Positions 1 to 5,968 of a stretch of 8,293 nt of DNA are shown here, in pieces. The notes under the pieces are model-generated. The model searched no databases. It worked only from the letters and a program-made list of their open reading frames with translations, and was not told the DNA's origin. The position numbers and the translations under genes are program-made. This DNA is from M55B174 sp034716235 (GTDB lineage: Bacteria > Patescibacteriota > Minisyncoccia > CAIUEV01 > JAHKAQ01): the NCBI GenBank assembly GCA_034716235.1, contig JAYEHH010000035.1:1-8293 (forward strand). Direction: 5' to 3'. How positions within the stretch are numbered: the stretch's first letter is position 1; the number at the start of each line of letters is the position of its first letter.

Positions 1-83
1 AAGCTTGGAAAGCTTGGAGAGAAGTTTTAAGTTAGAAATTTTAGATTGTAAATTATAAGTTATAGTCAAACGAAGTACAGAAT

Positions 84-106
84 AAAAAAGGTGCTTCCGA
101 GGAAAC
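84..106 (-). terminator. Possible intrinsic terminator downstream of the RhuM remnants
   Basis: Read on the minus strand, a 5-bp stem (GTTTC with GAAGC, one G-U pair, loop CTCG) is followed after three bases (ACC) by a run of six T. It lies about 30 bases past the end of the last minus-strand reading frame at 135, which is the right place for a terminator. The stem is short, so this is a weak call. Confidence 0.35.
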
Positions 107-134
107 GATTTTTTCTTTAATATCCAATTAAAAT

Positions 135-317
135 TTAATTTTTCTTGTTAATTGTGTCTAAGACATTACCATTCTCTTCATCCAGCTTCTTCATCTCCTC
201 CAAAATCTTTTTTGGCAAAACCTTGCCTGTTTTAGCGTCAACAATTTTCCCCTTAGATTGCGCTATTAAACCATTGCCAGAATTGGCAATGGTTATGAAA
301 TAGTCTAGATTTTCCAC
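135..317 (-). CDS. Short orphan reading frame, probably a gene remnant
   Basis: This encodes 60 residues from a GTG start, and I do not recognise the product. The frame stays open upstream of the GTG to a stop at 351-353. The extra in-frame residues read KRIEKYGFVENLDYF, which resembles the N-terminal part of AntA-type phage antirepressors, where a similar 'IKxRIEKYGFxENxDF' stretch is common; the similarity does not obviously continue. The frame begins almost exactly where the RhuM-type homology of the neighbouring truncated gene breaks off. I infer that this is the tail of another accessory gene joined to the RhuM fragment by a deletion or recombination. There is no Shine-Dalgarno sequence. 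It could be translated as a small protein, but remnant status is more likely. Confidence 0.4.
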   Translation of the reverse strand: MENLDYFITIANSGNGLIAQSKGKIVDAKTGKVLPKKILEEMKKLDEENGNVLDTINKKN

Positions 318-330
318 AAAACCATACTTT

Positions 331-657
331 TCAATTCGCTTGCTTGGAGCTTACTCGATAACCTACAGAAAGAATCGTATCAAGATTATAAAAATTTACT
401 TCTCGCTCAACACTTCTCTTCCCCTCTTGTTGAACTATCCGGAAATTCCGGATAGTTGCCTTCTCTTCCAATTCGTCGGTTTTGTAAATATTTTTTAAGT
501 GCTCATTAATAGTACAAACATTCGCGCCAAAAACTTCCGCGATTTGTTTTTGTGTTCCCCAAATTGTTTCTTGCTCAAAATCACCGCGAAATTCAATCGC
601 ACCACTTTTGGTTTGATAAATAGCAATGTTTTTTATAGGTTTATTTTTCATAATCAA
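331..657 (-). pseudogene. Truncated RhuM-family gene (N-terminal domain only)
   Basis: The 108-residue product is the N-terminal domain of a RhuM-like protein of the type often fused to a Fic/Doc domain. Residues about 20-45 (AIEFRGDF, TIWGTQKQIAEVFG) are the family's helix-turn-helix region, and 89-107 (FYNLDTILSVGYRVSSKQA) is the conserved end of this domain. In relatives the next residues are of the form (T/I)xFRxWAT followed by about 200 more residues. Here a TGA stop follows SSKQAN immediately. The intact neighbour has the expected EQAINFRRWAT at the equivalent point, which marks this copy as cut short. The start is either TTG at 657, overlapping the stop of the upstream RhuM gene (654-656), or the ATG at 651. 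The fragment carries a perfect 25-bp palindrome. The molecular function of RhuM proteins is not established. Confidence 0.7.
433..457. repeat. Perfect 25-bp palindrome inside the truncated RhuM gene
   Basis: The left arm AACTATCCGGAA, single centre base A and right arm TTCCGGATAGTT give 12 perfect pairs. On the coding strand it spans codons for TIRNFRIV. A matching palindrome with compensating changes lies at 1452-1476 in the paralogue. In RNA it would fold as a stem of about 10-11 bp with a tiny loop; in DNA it is a two-fold symmetric site. Confidence 0.9.
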
Positions 658-1694
658 TCTTGCTTATAGCCTTTCAAAAATTTCTTCACCACCCGGTCAA
701 AATCTGACTCAAATAATTTATCCTGAATCGGTCGGTATTTTTCAAACTCGCTTTTCACAAAAGATTTTGCCACTTCAGCAGTAATCTTTCCGGCGTTTTG
801 TAAAATATCCGCTTCGTTAAACTTCAAAAAAGCATTCAGTTTTTGCGACCAGTCCGCCATGGTCATGGGGATACTTTTTTCTGCTTGGTTTTCAGCGTAA
901 TCTAAATACATCGTAACGATTCTATTTAAAAACTTGATCTCTTTTCCACTTAAGTAATTTTTGGCAATCACCACATCGGATTTGAGTATTTTACCATCCG
1001 GAGCTTTTTTCCAAGTAGTTAATCCCATGCAATCTTTTTTGTGATCCGCTCGCTTAACGATTAATTCCGCCGCTGTATGACCGTGCGTGGCAAAATGCAG
1101 TTTATTTTGCACTGTGGCAAAAAAATCTTTAGTGGTCGGTGAATCAAGATCATAGTCAATCGCTGTGGAGTAAATATCAGTAATTTGCTGGTAAAAATTC
1201 CGCTCGCTCTCGCGAATATCTCGAATCTCAAAAATCAAATCCTTAAAATATTGTTTACTCAAATACGCCCCGTTTTTAAGCCTGACATCATCCAAGACAT
1301 ATCCACGAATCGCAAAATCTTTTAAAATTTGCGTTGCCCAACGTCTAAAATTAATTGCTTGCTCTGAATTGACACGAAACCCGACAGCAATAGTTCCCTC
1401 CAAATTGTAATGCTCAATATCTCTTCTCACCTCTTTTCCCCCCTCTTTTTGAACTATTCGAAATTTTCGAATAGTTGCATCAGGAGACAACTCTTCACTT
1501 TTAAAAATTTCTTTGAGATGATAGTTGACTGTATTTACCTCAACATTAAACAACTTGGCGATCAGTTTTTGCGTTAACCAAACATTTTCGTCTTCCACCC
1601 GCACTTCTATACCGTTTTCACCAGCTTGGGAAGTAAATATGAGAAATTCTGCCGTTGAGTTACGAATGGTTAATTTTTTAAAGTTATTTCTCAT
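654..1694 (-). CDS. RhuM-family protein (virulence_RhuM)
   Basis: At 346 residues this is about the family's full length, so it appears intact. Residues 13-69 hold the conserved start (AEFLIFTSQ, VWLTQKLIAKLFNVEVNTVNYHLKEIF), including a helix-turn-helix around 41-64. Residues 94-135 carry the conserved EHYNLEGTIAVGFRVNSEQAINFRRWAT block. Residues 160-215 carry IRESERNFYQQITDIY...DYD and the PTTKDFFATVQNKLHFATHGHTAAE segment, followed by MGLTTWKKAPDG (223-234) and VAKNYL. RhuM was named from a Salmonella pathogenicity island; its biochemistry is unknown, and relatives are often found beside type I restriction-modification genes or fused to Fic domains. None of those partners is visible here. 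The ATG at 1694 fits the family start, but no Shine-Dalgarno precedes it. The stop overlaps the alternative start of the truncated paralogue, suggesting co-transcription. Confidence 0.9.
   Translation of the reverse strand: MRNNFKKLTIRNSTAEFLIFTSQAGENGIEVRVEDENVWLTQKLIAKLFNVEVNTVNYHLKEIFKSEELSPDATIRKFRIVQKEGGKEVRRDIEHYNLEGTIAVGFRVNSEQAINFRRWATQILKDFAIRGYVLDDVRLKNGAYLSKQYFKDLIFEIRDIRESERNFYQQITDIYSTAIDYDLDSPTTKDFFATVQNKLHFATHGHTAAELIVKRADHKKDCMGLTTWKKAPDGKILKSDVVIAKNYLSGKEIKFLNRIVTMYLDYAENQAEKSIPMTMADWSQKLNAFLKFNEADILQNAGKITAEVAKSFVKSEFEKYRPIQDKLFESDFDRVVKKFLKGYKQD
1452..1476. repeat. Perfect 25-bp palindrome inside the intact RhuM gene
   Basis: The left arm AACTATTCGAAA, centre base T and right arm TTTCGAATAGTT give 12 perfect pairs. 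It covers codons for TIRKFRIV (residues 74-81). Compared with the copy at 433-457, the two arms differ by C/T and G/A, each matched by a complementary change in the opposite arm, plus the unpaired centre base. Confidence 0.9.
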
Positions 1695-1704
1695 GTTTTA
1701 TAAT

Positions 1705-1862
1705 TTAGCTTGTTAAATTTTTATCATCATTGGCAGTTACTGAGAAATCCTCGGCAACTGATTTTTTTACTAATTTATTCTCTTTATCAATCTTGCTTAG
1801 ATTTTAATGAATTCGCTTATTAAGTCTCCAAAACCACCTCCATTAAACCACTTCCCACTCAT
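1705..1862 (-). pseudogene. Decayed coding scraps upstream of the RhuM gene
   Basis: Two short open stretches overlap in different frames. One (1797-1862) could encode 21 residues from ATG, containing KWFNGGGFGDLISEF. The other (1705-1803) is 32 codons with no usable start and reads like a charged protein C-terminus (SKIDKENKLVKKSVAEDF). Read across a frame change they could be the end of one lost gene. I do not recognise the family, neither piece has a ribosome-binding site, and chance openness is possible at this length. Confidence 0.25.
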
Positions 1863-1930
1863 TTAGTTAAGAGTTAGGAGCTAGAAAGTTCATAAAATAA
1901 AGACTTAGCCCTAGCTACGAGCTATTTCTG

Positions 1931-3250
1931 CTACTTTCTGCAAACCTTTTTCGCGAATTTTTTCTGTTTCTTCTTTTTTCTCGCCCAGCTCATTCCCGTC
2001 ATTTCCAAATTATTTTTTTCGGATATGTTGGCTAATTCCTTGTCCAGTTTACAAACTTTCGGATTAACTTCCAAGGCAACATCATTAATGCCGAGAAGCC
2101 TTATGCTATCCAATGACCTAGCTCTGGACAAAGCCACGTAACCCATACCGTATTCAAAAGACTTGCTCAAATCCACTTCAATGGCATCCAGCGTCATCCC
2201 TTGGCTTTTATGCACAGTAATCGCCCAAGCTAGCCGAAGCGGAATTTGGGTTATGGAAGCAAGTTCCAATTCATCCTCTTTAAGTGACCAACTCTCGGGA
2301 TGAGCCACAATTTTTTTACCCTTAAATGTTTGGACTATCGGCAATTTGTCTTCATCAAAGCCAATTATTTTGCCGAGCGTTCCGTTAACATAACCCTTAT
2401 CAAAATTATTTTTGACGAACATCACCATCGCTTCCTTTTTAAGCACCAGTCTCTCCGGGACTAGGCACCATTGCTTGAGCGTTTTTATTAGCGGCTCTAT
2501 ACCATTAAAGCACATGTTATAAGCAAATGGTTTCTCTTTAATCTTCTGAAGTTCGAAATTATTGATGGCATCTACGTCTGCATTATGGCTGAAGAGTTTC
2601 GCTGGTTTAACGCTGTTTTTAATCGGCTTATTTTCTCGAGACAAAACATCTGACATAATTTCGTAATCTACCGCCTGATGCCGAATGGCATTAAGAACTT
2701 TTGTTATTTTCTTATCTTCCTGACGATGTTGCTCTTCCAAATAACAAATTTGGGGATTCATTTCATCCCAAGAGTGGGATTCGGTTACAAATTTAGCTAC
2801 TTGTCCGCCTCTAGCCACTGGAGGAAGTTGAAAAAAATCACCGCACAATATCACCTGTAATCCTCCGAAAGGCCAAAACGGTTCCTTGAATCTCTTGGCT
2901 ATGCTATCAATTATATCTAGTTGATATGCGTGTAACATAGAAACCTCGTCTATAATCAGAACACTGGTCTTGTTATAGCGTTTCTTATAGCGAGAGTTTT
3001 TCATGAGTTTGCTAAAATCCTTTTCAGTAAAAACATCTTTTATACCCATTCCGGACCAGCTGTGGATAGTTTGCCCATTGATATGAGTAGCGGCAATTCC
3101 AGTTGAAGCAGTTATTGCTACGCCGATATCCTTGCTTTTGAGATATTGAATATACTGATTCAATAAATAAGTTTTCCCGCTTCCAGCGGGGCCTGTCAGG
3201 AACACATTGTGCCCCATTTTTAAAATATCCAAGGCTGTTTGTTGCTTCAT
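1931..3250 (-). CDS. Pif1-like ATP-dependent DNA helicase (superfamily 1B)
   Basis: The 439-residue protein is a compact Pif1/RecD-type 5'-to-3' DNA helicase. Visible motifs in order are Walker A GPAGSGKT (20-27), the TASTGIAA motif Ia (47-54), Walker B LIIDEVSM (98-105), motif III GDFFQLPP (137-144), the EEQHRQ motif IV region, TVHKSQG (345-351) and YVALSRAR (371-378). All key ATPase residues are present, so it should be active. The last 25 or so residues are strongly basic (RKKKKQKKFAKK), probably a DNA-contacting tail. Family members unwind duplex ends, G-quadruplexes or recombination intermediates; the role in this cell is inferred only. It stands alone, with its own candidate promoter and about 235 bases of non-coding DNA downstream. 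No Shine-Dalgarno lies at the usual distance; GAGG occurs 18 bases before the ATG. Confidence 0.93.
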   Translation of the reverse strand: MKQQTALDILKMGHNVFLTGPAGSGKTYLLNQYIQYLKSKDIGVAITASTGIAATHINGQTIHSWSGMGIKDVFTEKDFSKLMKNSRYKKRYNKTSVLIIDEVSMLHAYQLDIIDSIAKRFKEPFWPFGGLQVILCGDFFQLPPVARGGQVAKFVTESHSWDEMNPQICYLEEQHRQEDKKITKVLNAIRHQAVDYEIMSDVLSRENKPIKNSVKPAKLFSHNADVDAINNFELQKIKEKPFAYNMCFNGIEPLIKTLKQWCLVPERLVLKKEAMVMFVKNNFDKGYVNGTLGKIIGFDEDKLPIVQTFKGKKIVAHPESWSLKEDELELASITQIPLRLAWAITVHKSQGMTLDAIEVDLSKSFEYGMGYVALSRARSLDSIRLLGINDVALEVNPKVCKLDKELANISEKNNLEMTGMSWARKKKKQKKFAKKVCRK

Positions 3251-3274
3251 TATTTTTTGCTTTATCTATTCCTC

Positions 3275-3303
3275 ATTAAAACACTTTTCACCTGTTTGAT
3301 AAA
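3275..3303 (-). promoter_or_regulatory. Candidate promoter of the Pif1-like helicase gene
   Basis: On the minus strand TTTATC (3298-3303) is followed by a 17-base spacer and TTTAAT (3275-3280). The -10 is preceded by TGT, an extended -10 arrangement. The -35 is poor. The implied leader is under 20 bases. Confidence 0.35.
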
Positions 3304-3366
3304 GAGAGCTAGAAAATTTAGGAAGCTGAGAAAGTTAGAAAAAATTTTAAATTCTTTCCAGCAATT

Positions 3367-3397
3367 AAAAAAGGCCATCAATGTTTTGACGACCTTT
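3367..3397 (-). terminator. Intrinsic terminator of the two-gene small-protein operon
   Basis: On the minus strand AAAGGTCGTCAA (3386-3397) pairs with TTGATGGCCTTT (3370-3381) through 12 pairs, two of them G-U. The loop is four bases and the stem runs into a stretch of six T (the last three of the stem plus three more). It lies 40 bases beyond the stop of the gene ending at 3437 and separates that operon from the helicase gene. Confidence 0.8.
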
Positions 3398-3436
3398 GGA
3401 ATGCAAGAATTTTAACCTATTTTTTCTGCAGAGTCC

Positions 3437-3799
3437 CTAAAGCCTCTGCAACTCATTAATCAACCCTTTATCTTCCATAATCTCTAGCCCAGTAAACTGC
3501 TGTTTCACCTGTCTTTTTATTTTCGACCATTCAAAGACTACCATCCCGTATCCGATATACCGACAGAAGGGCCGAGACTTCATAGCTTTGCTGAAAGCAC
3601 TTATCAACGCCAAGTCTTCCAGAAGCATTCTTAAGATTAAAAAATGAGGAGCCCATTCTATATTAAATTCGGTTCCTCCGTTTGTAAATCCACCACACGT
3701 ATTAGGCGTAAGAGAAGATGTTTTAAGAAGAATTTCACCGACTTCTTTTGAAACATCTGTTAAAATTTCTATAATCCCGTTAAAATTTCTATCTGCCAT
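3437..3799 (-). CDS. Unrecognised small protein, second gene of a two-gene operon
   Basis: The product has 120 residues from the chosen start (MADRNF...). Two ATG codons are available, at 3805 and 3799. The AGGAGG sequence ends two bases before the first but seven bases before the second, so the second is the better start. I recognise no family. Residues about 8-28 form a likely amphipathic helix, the middle is rich in aromatic and hydrophobic residues, and there are two cysteines. No signal peptide or convincing membrane segment is evident. It follows the gene ending at 3835 by 35 bases and shares with it a near-identical leader, so the pair is probably co-transcribed and ends at the terminator at 3367-3397. 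Function is unknown. Confidence 0.7.
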   Translation of the reverse strand: MADRNFNGIIEILTDVSKEVGEILLKTSSLTPNTCGGFTNGGTEFNIEWAPHFLILRMLLEDLALISAFSKAMKSRPFCRYIGYGMVVFEWSKIKRQVKQQFTGLEIMEDKGLINELQRL

Positions 3800-3805
3800 T
3801 TTCAT

Positions 3806-3812
3806 TCCTCCT
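3806..3812 (-). promoter_or_regulatory. Shine-Dalgarno site deciding the start of the 120-residue protein
   Basis: AGGAGGA abuts the first ATG and lies an ideal seven bases (from AGGAGG) upstream of the second ATG at 3799. The same 19 bases, AGGAGGAATGAAAATGGCA, occur at the start of the preceding gene. Confidence 0.8.
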
Positions 3813-3834
3813 GTTAAAGACTGACTTTAAAAAA

Positions 3835-4134
3835 CTAAATTCGTTGAGCAAATCCATTCTTACCCAAGATCCAGCAGTCATAACCACTCTGAAAGCGCCC
3901 AATAACTATCTTTATTTCTTGGTCATTTTTTACAACCCTGAATCCTTTTTGATTATTCATCCTATCCCTAATCAATTTCTTCTTTTTTTCAGAAATGTCC
4001 AAATCGTCAAGAAGTAAAAGATCCATACCTCCAGCATGAAGATCGGGAACTTCTTTAAATGAGTCAGCATCAACTTCCAATATAAAAGCCACAAAAGTTT
4101 TAGCTTCTTCCAAACTTTTAAACTCTGTTGCCAT
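3835..4134 (-). CDS. Unrecognised small acidic/basic protein, first gene of a two-gene operon
   Basis: The product has 99 residues from the start chosen at the second ATG (MATEFKSLEEAKTFVAFILEVD...). As in the next gene, AGGAGG lies seven bases before that ATG and too close to the first one at 4140. It appears soluble: an N-terminal helix, a central acidic stretch MDLLLLDDLDISEKKKKL, and a C-terminal part that looks like beta strands (FRVVKNDQEIKIVIGRF, YDCWILGKNGF). I recognise no family and assign no function. The gene is preceded by a candidate extended -10 promoter at 4190-4218 and followed after 35 bases by the second operon gene. Confidence 0.7.
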   Translation of the reverse strand: MATEFKSLEEAKTFVAFILEVDADSFKEVPDLHAGGMDLLLLDDLDISEKKKKLIRDRMNNQKGFRVVKNDQEIKIVIGRFQSGYDCWILGKNGFAQRI

Positions 4135-4140
4135 TTTCAT

Positions 4141-4147
4141 TCCTCCT
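4141..4147 (-). promoter_or_regulatory. Shine-Dalgarno site deciding the start of the 99-residue protein
   Basis: AGGAGGA sits directly before an ATG at 4140, but the seven-base spacing from AGGAGG to the ATG at 4134 is the favourable one. The arrangement is identical to that at 3806-3812. Confidence 0.8.
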
Positions 4148-4189
4148 AATTAAAGATTTGATTTAAAAAGAACTTCACCTTAACTTAAC

Positions 4190-4218
4190 ATTTAAACACA
4201 TTATTATTAAAATGTCCA
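4190..4218 (-). promoter_or_regulatory. Candidate promoter of the two-gene small-protein operon
   Basis: On the minus strand TGGACA (4213-4218), a 17-base spacer and TTAAAT (4190-4195) form a sigma-70-like promoter. The -10 is preceded by TGT, giving an extended -10, and the local string TGTGTT recurs at the promoter of the gene at 7905-8150. The implied leader is about 45 bases. Confidence 0.5.
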
Positions 4219-4230
4219 CTAAAAGTCTGC

Positions 4231-4340
4231 ACTTTACGAACTTTCCGAACTTTACGAACTTTCCACTTTACAAACTTTACGAACTTTATGAACTTTCCAC
4301 TTTATGAACTTTATAAACTTTATAAACTTTATAAACTTTT
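4231..4340. repeat. Degenerate 9-bp tandem repeat array (ACTTTAYRA)
   Basis: Ten 9-base units of the form ACTTT(A/C)(C/T)(G/A)A run head to tail, interrupted twice by a 7-base unit ACTTTCC (4258-4264 and 4292-4298), with a partial unit at 4335-4340. Units drift from ACTTTACGA on the left to identical ACTTTATAA copies on the right. There are no spacers, so it is not CRISPR. It lies between the divergent promoters at 4190-4218 and 4365-4392. The rest of the 4141-4506 gap holds those promoters and the rpsF leader, and no gene. Confidence 0.9.
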
Positions 4341-4364
4341 AACTCTTTTTATAACTCTCTCGTC

Positions 4365-4392
4365 TTTACATTCCCCTTTTCTCTGGTATACT
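4365..4392 (+). promoter_or_regulatory. Promoter of the rpsF-ssb-rpsR-efp operon
   Basis: TTTACA (4365-4370), a 16-base spacer and TATACT (4387-4392) preceded by TGG make a near-consensus sigma-70 promoter with extended -10. Transcription would start around 4399, giving a leader of about 108 bases. Confidence 0.75.
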
Positions 4393-4399
4393 CAAAATT

Positions 4400-4431
4400 A
4401 CCTAGATAAAAAGTGCTAGGTTGTGTTTTTT
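4400..4431 (+). promoter_or_regulatory. Hairpin and T-run at the 5' end of the rpsF leader (possible attenuator)
   Basis: ACCTAG (4400-4405) pairs with CTAGGT (4416-4421) across a 10-base loop, followed after four bases by six T (4426-4431). It would form at the very start of the predicted transcript. The shape resembles a weak terminator or attenuator. The string CCTAGATAAA is also found at a hairpin in the leader of the HARE-HTH gene. Confidence 0.4.
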
Positions 4432-4506
4432 GTTTAGAAAAACGGTTTCTACCACTAATAATCATTTTAATATTTTTTTAATTTATTTTTTAACGAAATT
4501 TAATAA

Positions 4507-5211
4507 ATGAAAGACTATACTGAATACGAATTAATCTACATTATTTCAATTGATGATTTTGAAAAAATTGATTCAATTAGAGAAGAGGTCCGCCAAGTTA
4601 TCAAAGACAATGGGGGAGAAATTGTTAAAGAGAGTGAGCCTCAGAAAAGAAAGCTGGCTTACCCCATTAAAAGAAAAAAAAGTGGAGCCTACTTGATAAG
4701 CCGTGTTCTAATTGAAAAAGACCAAATCAAACAGATAAAACAACAGCTTGAGATCAAAGAAAATATTTTAAGACATATGTTTGTGCTAGCTGAAAACCTG
4801 CCAGATTCCGAGAAAGAAGAAAAAGCAAAGATAGCTAAACAGGAAAAGAAAGAAGTGGCTGGGATGGCCAAAGAACCCGAGGTAGTAAAACCAAAGATGG
4901 CAGAGACAGTAAAAAGAGAATTGCCAGAAAAAGAAGAAGGAAAAGAATCATCTGTTGAGAAGAAATCCGTTGAGAAGAAAAAAGAAATTAGCATGCCAGA
5001 AATAGAAAAAACGCCCGTGCCTCCAGTGACTAATAAAGATGCTTTGACAGAAGAAATAGATAGCCAGTTAGAGAAAGAACCTGCAGAAACTGCTGAGAAG
5101 ACCGCTGAGAAAGAAACAACCAAAGCAAGTATCAGCTCCCCTAAAGATAAACTCAAGCTTGAAGAATTAGACAAAAAAATAGATGATATTTTAAAAGACG
5201 ATTTAATATAG
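4507..5211 (+). CDS. rpsF: Small ribosomal subunit protein bS6 with long charged C-terminal extension
   Basis: Residues 1 to about 97 are a typical bS6 domain (YELIYIISID, GGEIVKESEPQKRKLAYPIKRKKSGAYLISR, ENILRHMFV). This protein binds 16S rRNA in the platform of the 30S subunit together with bS18, encoded two genes downstream. The protein is 234 residues, whereas ordinary bS6 is about 95-135. The extra 135 or so residues are low-complexity, dominated by Lys, Glu, Ala and Pro, presumably disordered, and end in a more ordered-looking helix (LKLEELDKKIDDILKDD). It is the first gene of the operon. No Shine-Dalgarno sequence precedes the ATG; the upstream bases are AACGAAATTTAATAA. The identity is secure; the role of the tail is unknown. 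Confidence 0.95.
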   Translation: MKDYTEYELIYIISIDDFEKIDSIREEVRQVIKDNGGEIVKESEPQKRKLAYPIKRKKSGAYLISRVLIEKDQIKQIKQQLEIKENILRHMFVLAENLPDSEKEEKAKIAKQEKKEVAGMAKEPEVVKPKMAETVKRELPEKEEGKESSVEKKSVEKKKEISMPEIEKTPVPPVTNKDALTEEIDSQLEKEPAETAEKTAEKETTKASISSPKDKLKLEELDKKIDDILKDDLI

Positions 5212-5240
5212 ATAAATTATATAAATAAATTATAAAAATC

Positions 5241-5717
5241 ATGAACGTAAACAAAGCTATTATCGTCGGAAGGCTTACCAAAGATCCTGAAGCGCGCACC
5301 ACTCCAAATGGAAAAGCCGTAACTTCTCTCTCAGTGGCCACCAGTCAAAACTGGAAAGACCAGTCAGGCAATAAACAGGAGAAAACAGAATTTCACGATG
5401 TAGTTCTATGGGGAAAGGTAGCTGAAATTTCAGCTCAATACCTTGTTAAAGGGCAGGAAGTTTATCTTGAAGGCAAAATAGAAACAAGAAATTGGGAAGG
5501 TAAAGATGGAGTTAAAAAATATAAGACGGAAATTGTTTTGAGTGGTATGGATGGGAAAATGCAAATGGGTAGCAAACCTCGTGGTGCCAGTAATGGACCT
5601 TCGGAATCTGCAAATCAGACCAATTCTGGAGCAGGTAGCAATTCCTCAAAAGAAGCTAGTAAAGAAGGAGAAGCCAACAAGGATGAAGAAATAAAAATTG
5701 AAGATATCCCTTTCTAA
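5241..5717 (+). CDS. ssb: Single-stranded DNA-binding protein
   Basis: The 158-residue protein has the OB-fold of bacterial SSB in residues 1 to about 108 (MNVNKAIIVGRLTKDPEARTTPNGKAV, FHDVVLWGKVAEISAQYLVKGQEVYLEGKI, WEGKDGVKKYKTEIV), with the aromatic residues used to stack on DNA bases. A Ser/Gly/Asn-rich flexible linker follows, and it ends in the acidic tip EIKIEDIPF, the standard peptide by which SSB recruits replication and repair proteins. Length is normal. It acts as a homotetramer coating single-stranded DNA. It sits between rpsF and rpsR, as in many bacteria, 29 bases after rpsF, so it is co-expressed with the ribosomal proteins. No Shine-Dalgarno is present. Confidence 0.97.
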   Translation: MNVNKAIIVGRLTKDPEARTTPNGKAVTSLSVATSQNWKDQSGNKQEKTEFHDVVLWGKVAEISAQYLVKGQEVYLEGKIETRNWEGKDGVKKYKTEIVLSGMDGKMQMGSKPRGASNGPSESANQTNSGAGSNSSKEASKEGEANKDEEIKIEDIPF

Positions 5718-5738
5718 AAACTGTAAGATTTAATAATT

Positions 5739-5954
5739 ATGCTAAAGAAACAAGAAAAAGATTGCTATCTTTGTGCCAACGGAATTACCCGAGTTGACTA
5801 TAAAGATACTAATTTGCTTCAAAAATTTATCACCCCTCAAGGAAAGATTCGGCCACCCAGAAAGACTTTTCTCTGTGCGGTTCACCAAAGATTAATTGCC
5901 AAGACCGTAAAGAGAGCTAGAGTTGTTGCCCTACTTCCCTTTTCCAGAAAATAA
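5739..5954 (+). CDS. rpsR: Small ribosomal subunit protein bS18, zinc-ribbon form
   Basis: This is a 71-residue bS18, close to the normal length. Recognisable parts are VDYKDTNLLQKFITPQGKIRPPRKTF (19-44) and the RNA-binding C-terminal helix HQRLIAKTVKRARVVALLPF (49-68). Cysteines at 9 and 12 (CYLC) with Cys46 and His49 (CAVH) form a complete set of metal ligands, as in the zinc-binding bS18 variants. The usual TGTxAKHQR motif is altered to TFLCAVHQR. It binds beside bS6 in the 30S platform. The gene lies 21 bases after ssb and 14 bases before efp, with no Shine-Dalgarno. The usual next gene, rplI, is absent. Confidence 0.95.
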   Translation: MLKKQEKDCYLCANGITRVDYKDTNLLQKFITPQGKIRPPRKTFLCAVHQRLIAKTVKRARVVALLPFSRK

Positions 5955-5968
5955 GTTTTTATCTTTTT

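Noticed and set aside
1..18. Tandem AAGCTTGGA duplication
   Set aside because: Two short copies at the window edge in AT-rich intergenic DNA; too little to interpret.
1525..3000. Plus-strand frames at 1525-1716 and 2678-2860
   Set aside because: They lie antisense within well-supported RhuM and helicase genes and show no recognisable domain.
4231..4340. CRISPR array
   Set aside because: The units are 9 bases long, contiguous and without spacers, and no cas gene is nearby.
4393..4506. S6:S18-binding autoregulatory leader motif
   Set aside because: The leader is in the right place, but I could not find the conserved CCG-containing bulge next to a stem; only a simple hairpin with a T-run is visible.
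4689..5174. 161-residue Ser/Phe-rich minus-strand reading frame
   Set aside because: It is antisense to the Lys/Glu-rich tail of bS6; its composition is the mirror of AAA/GAA codons, and it has no ribosome-binding site.
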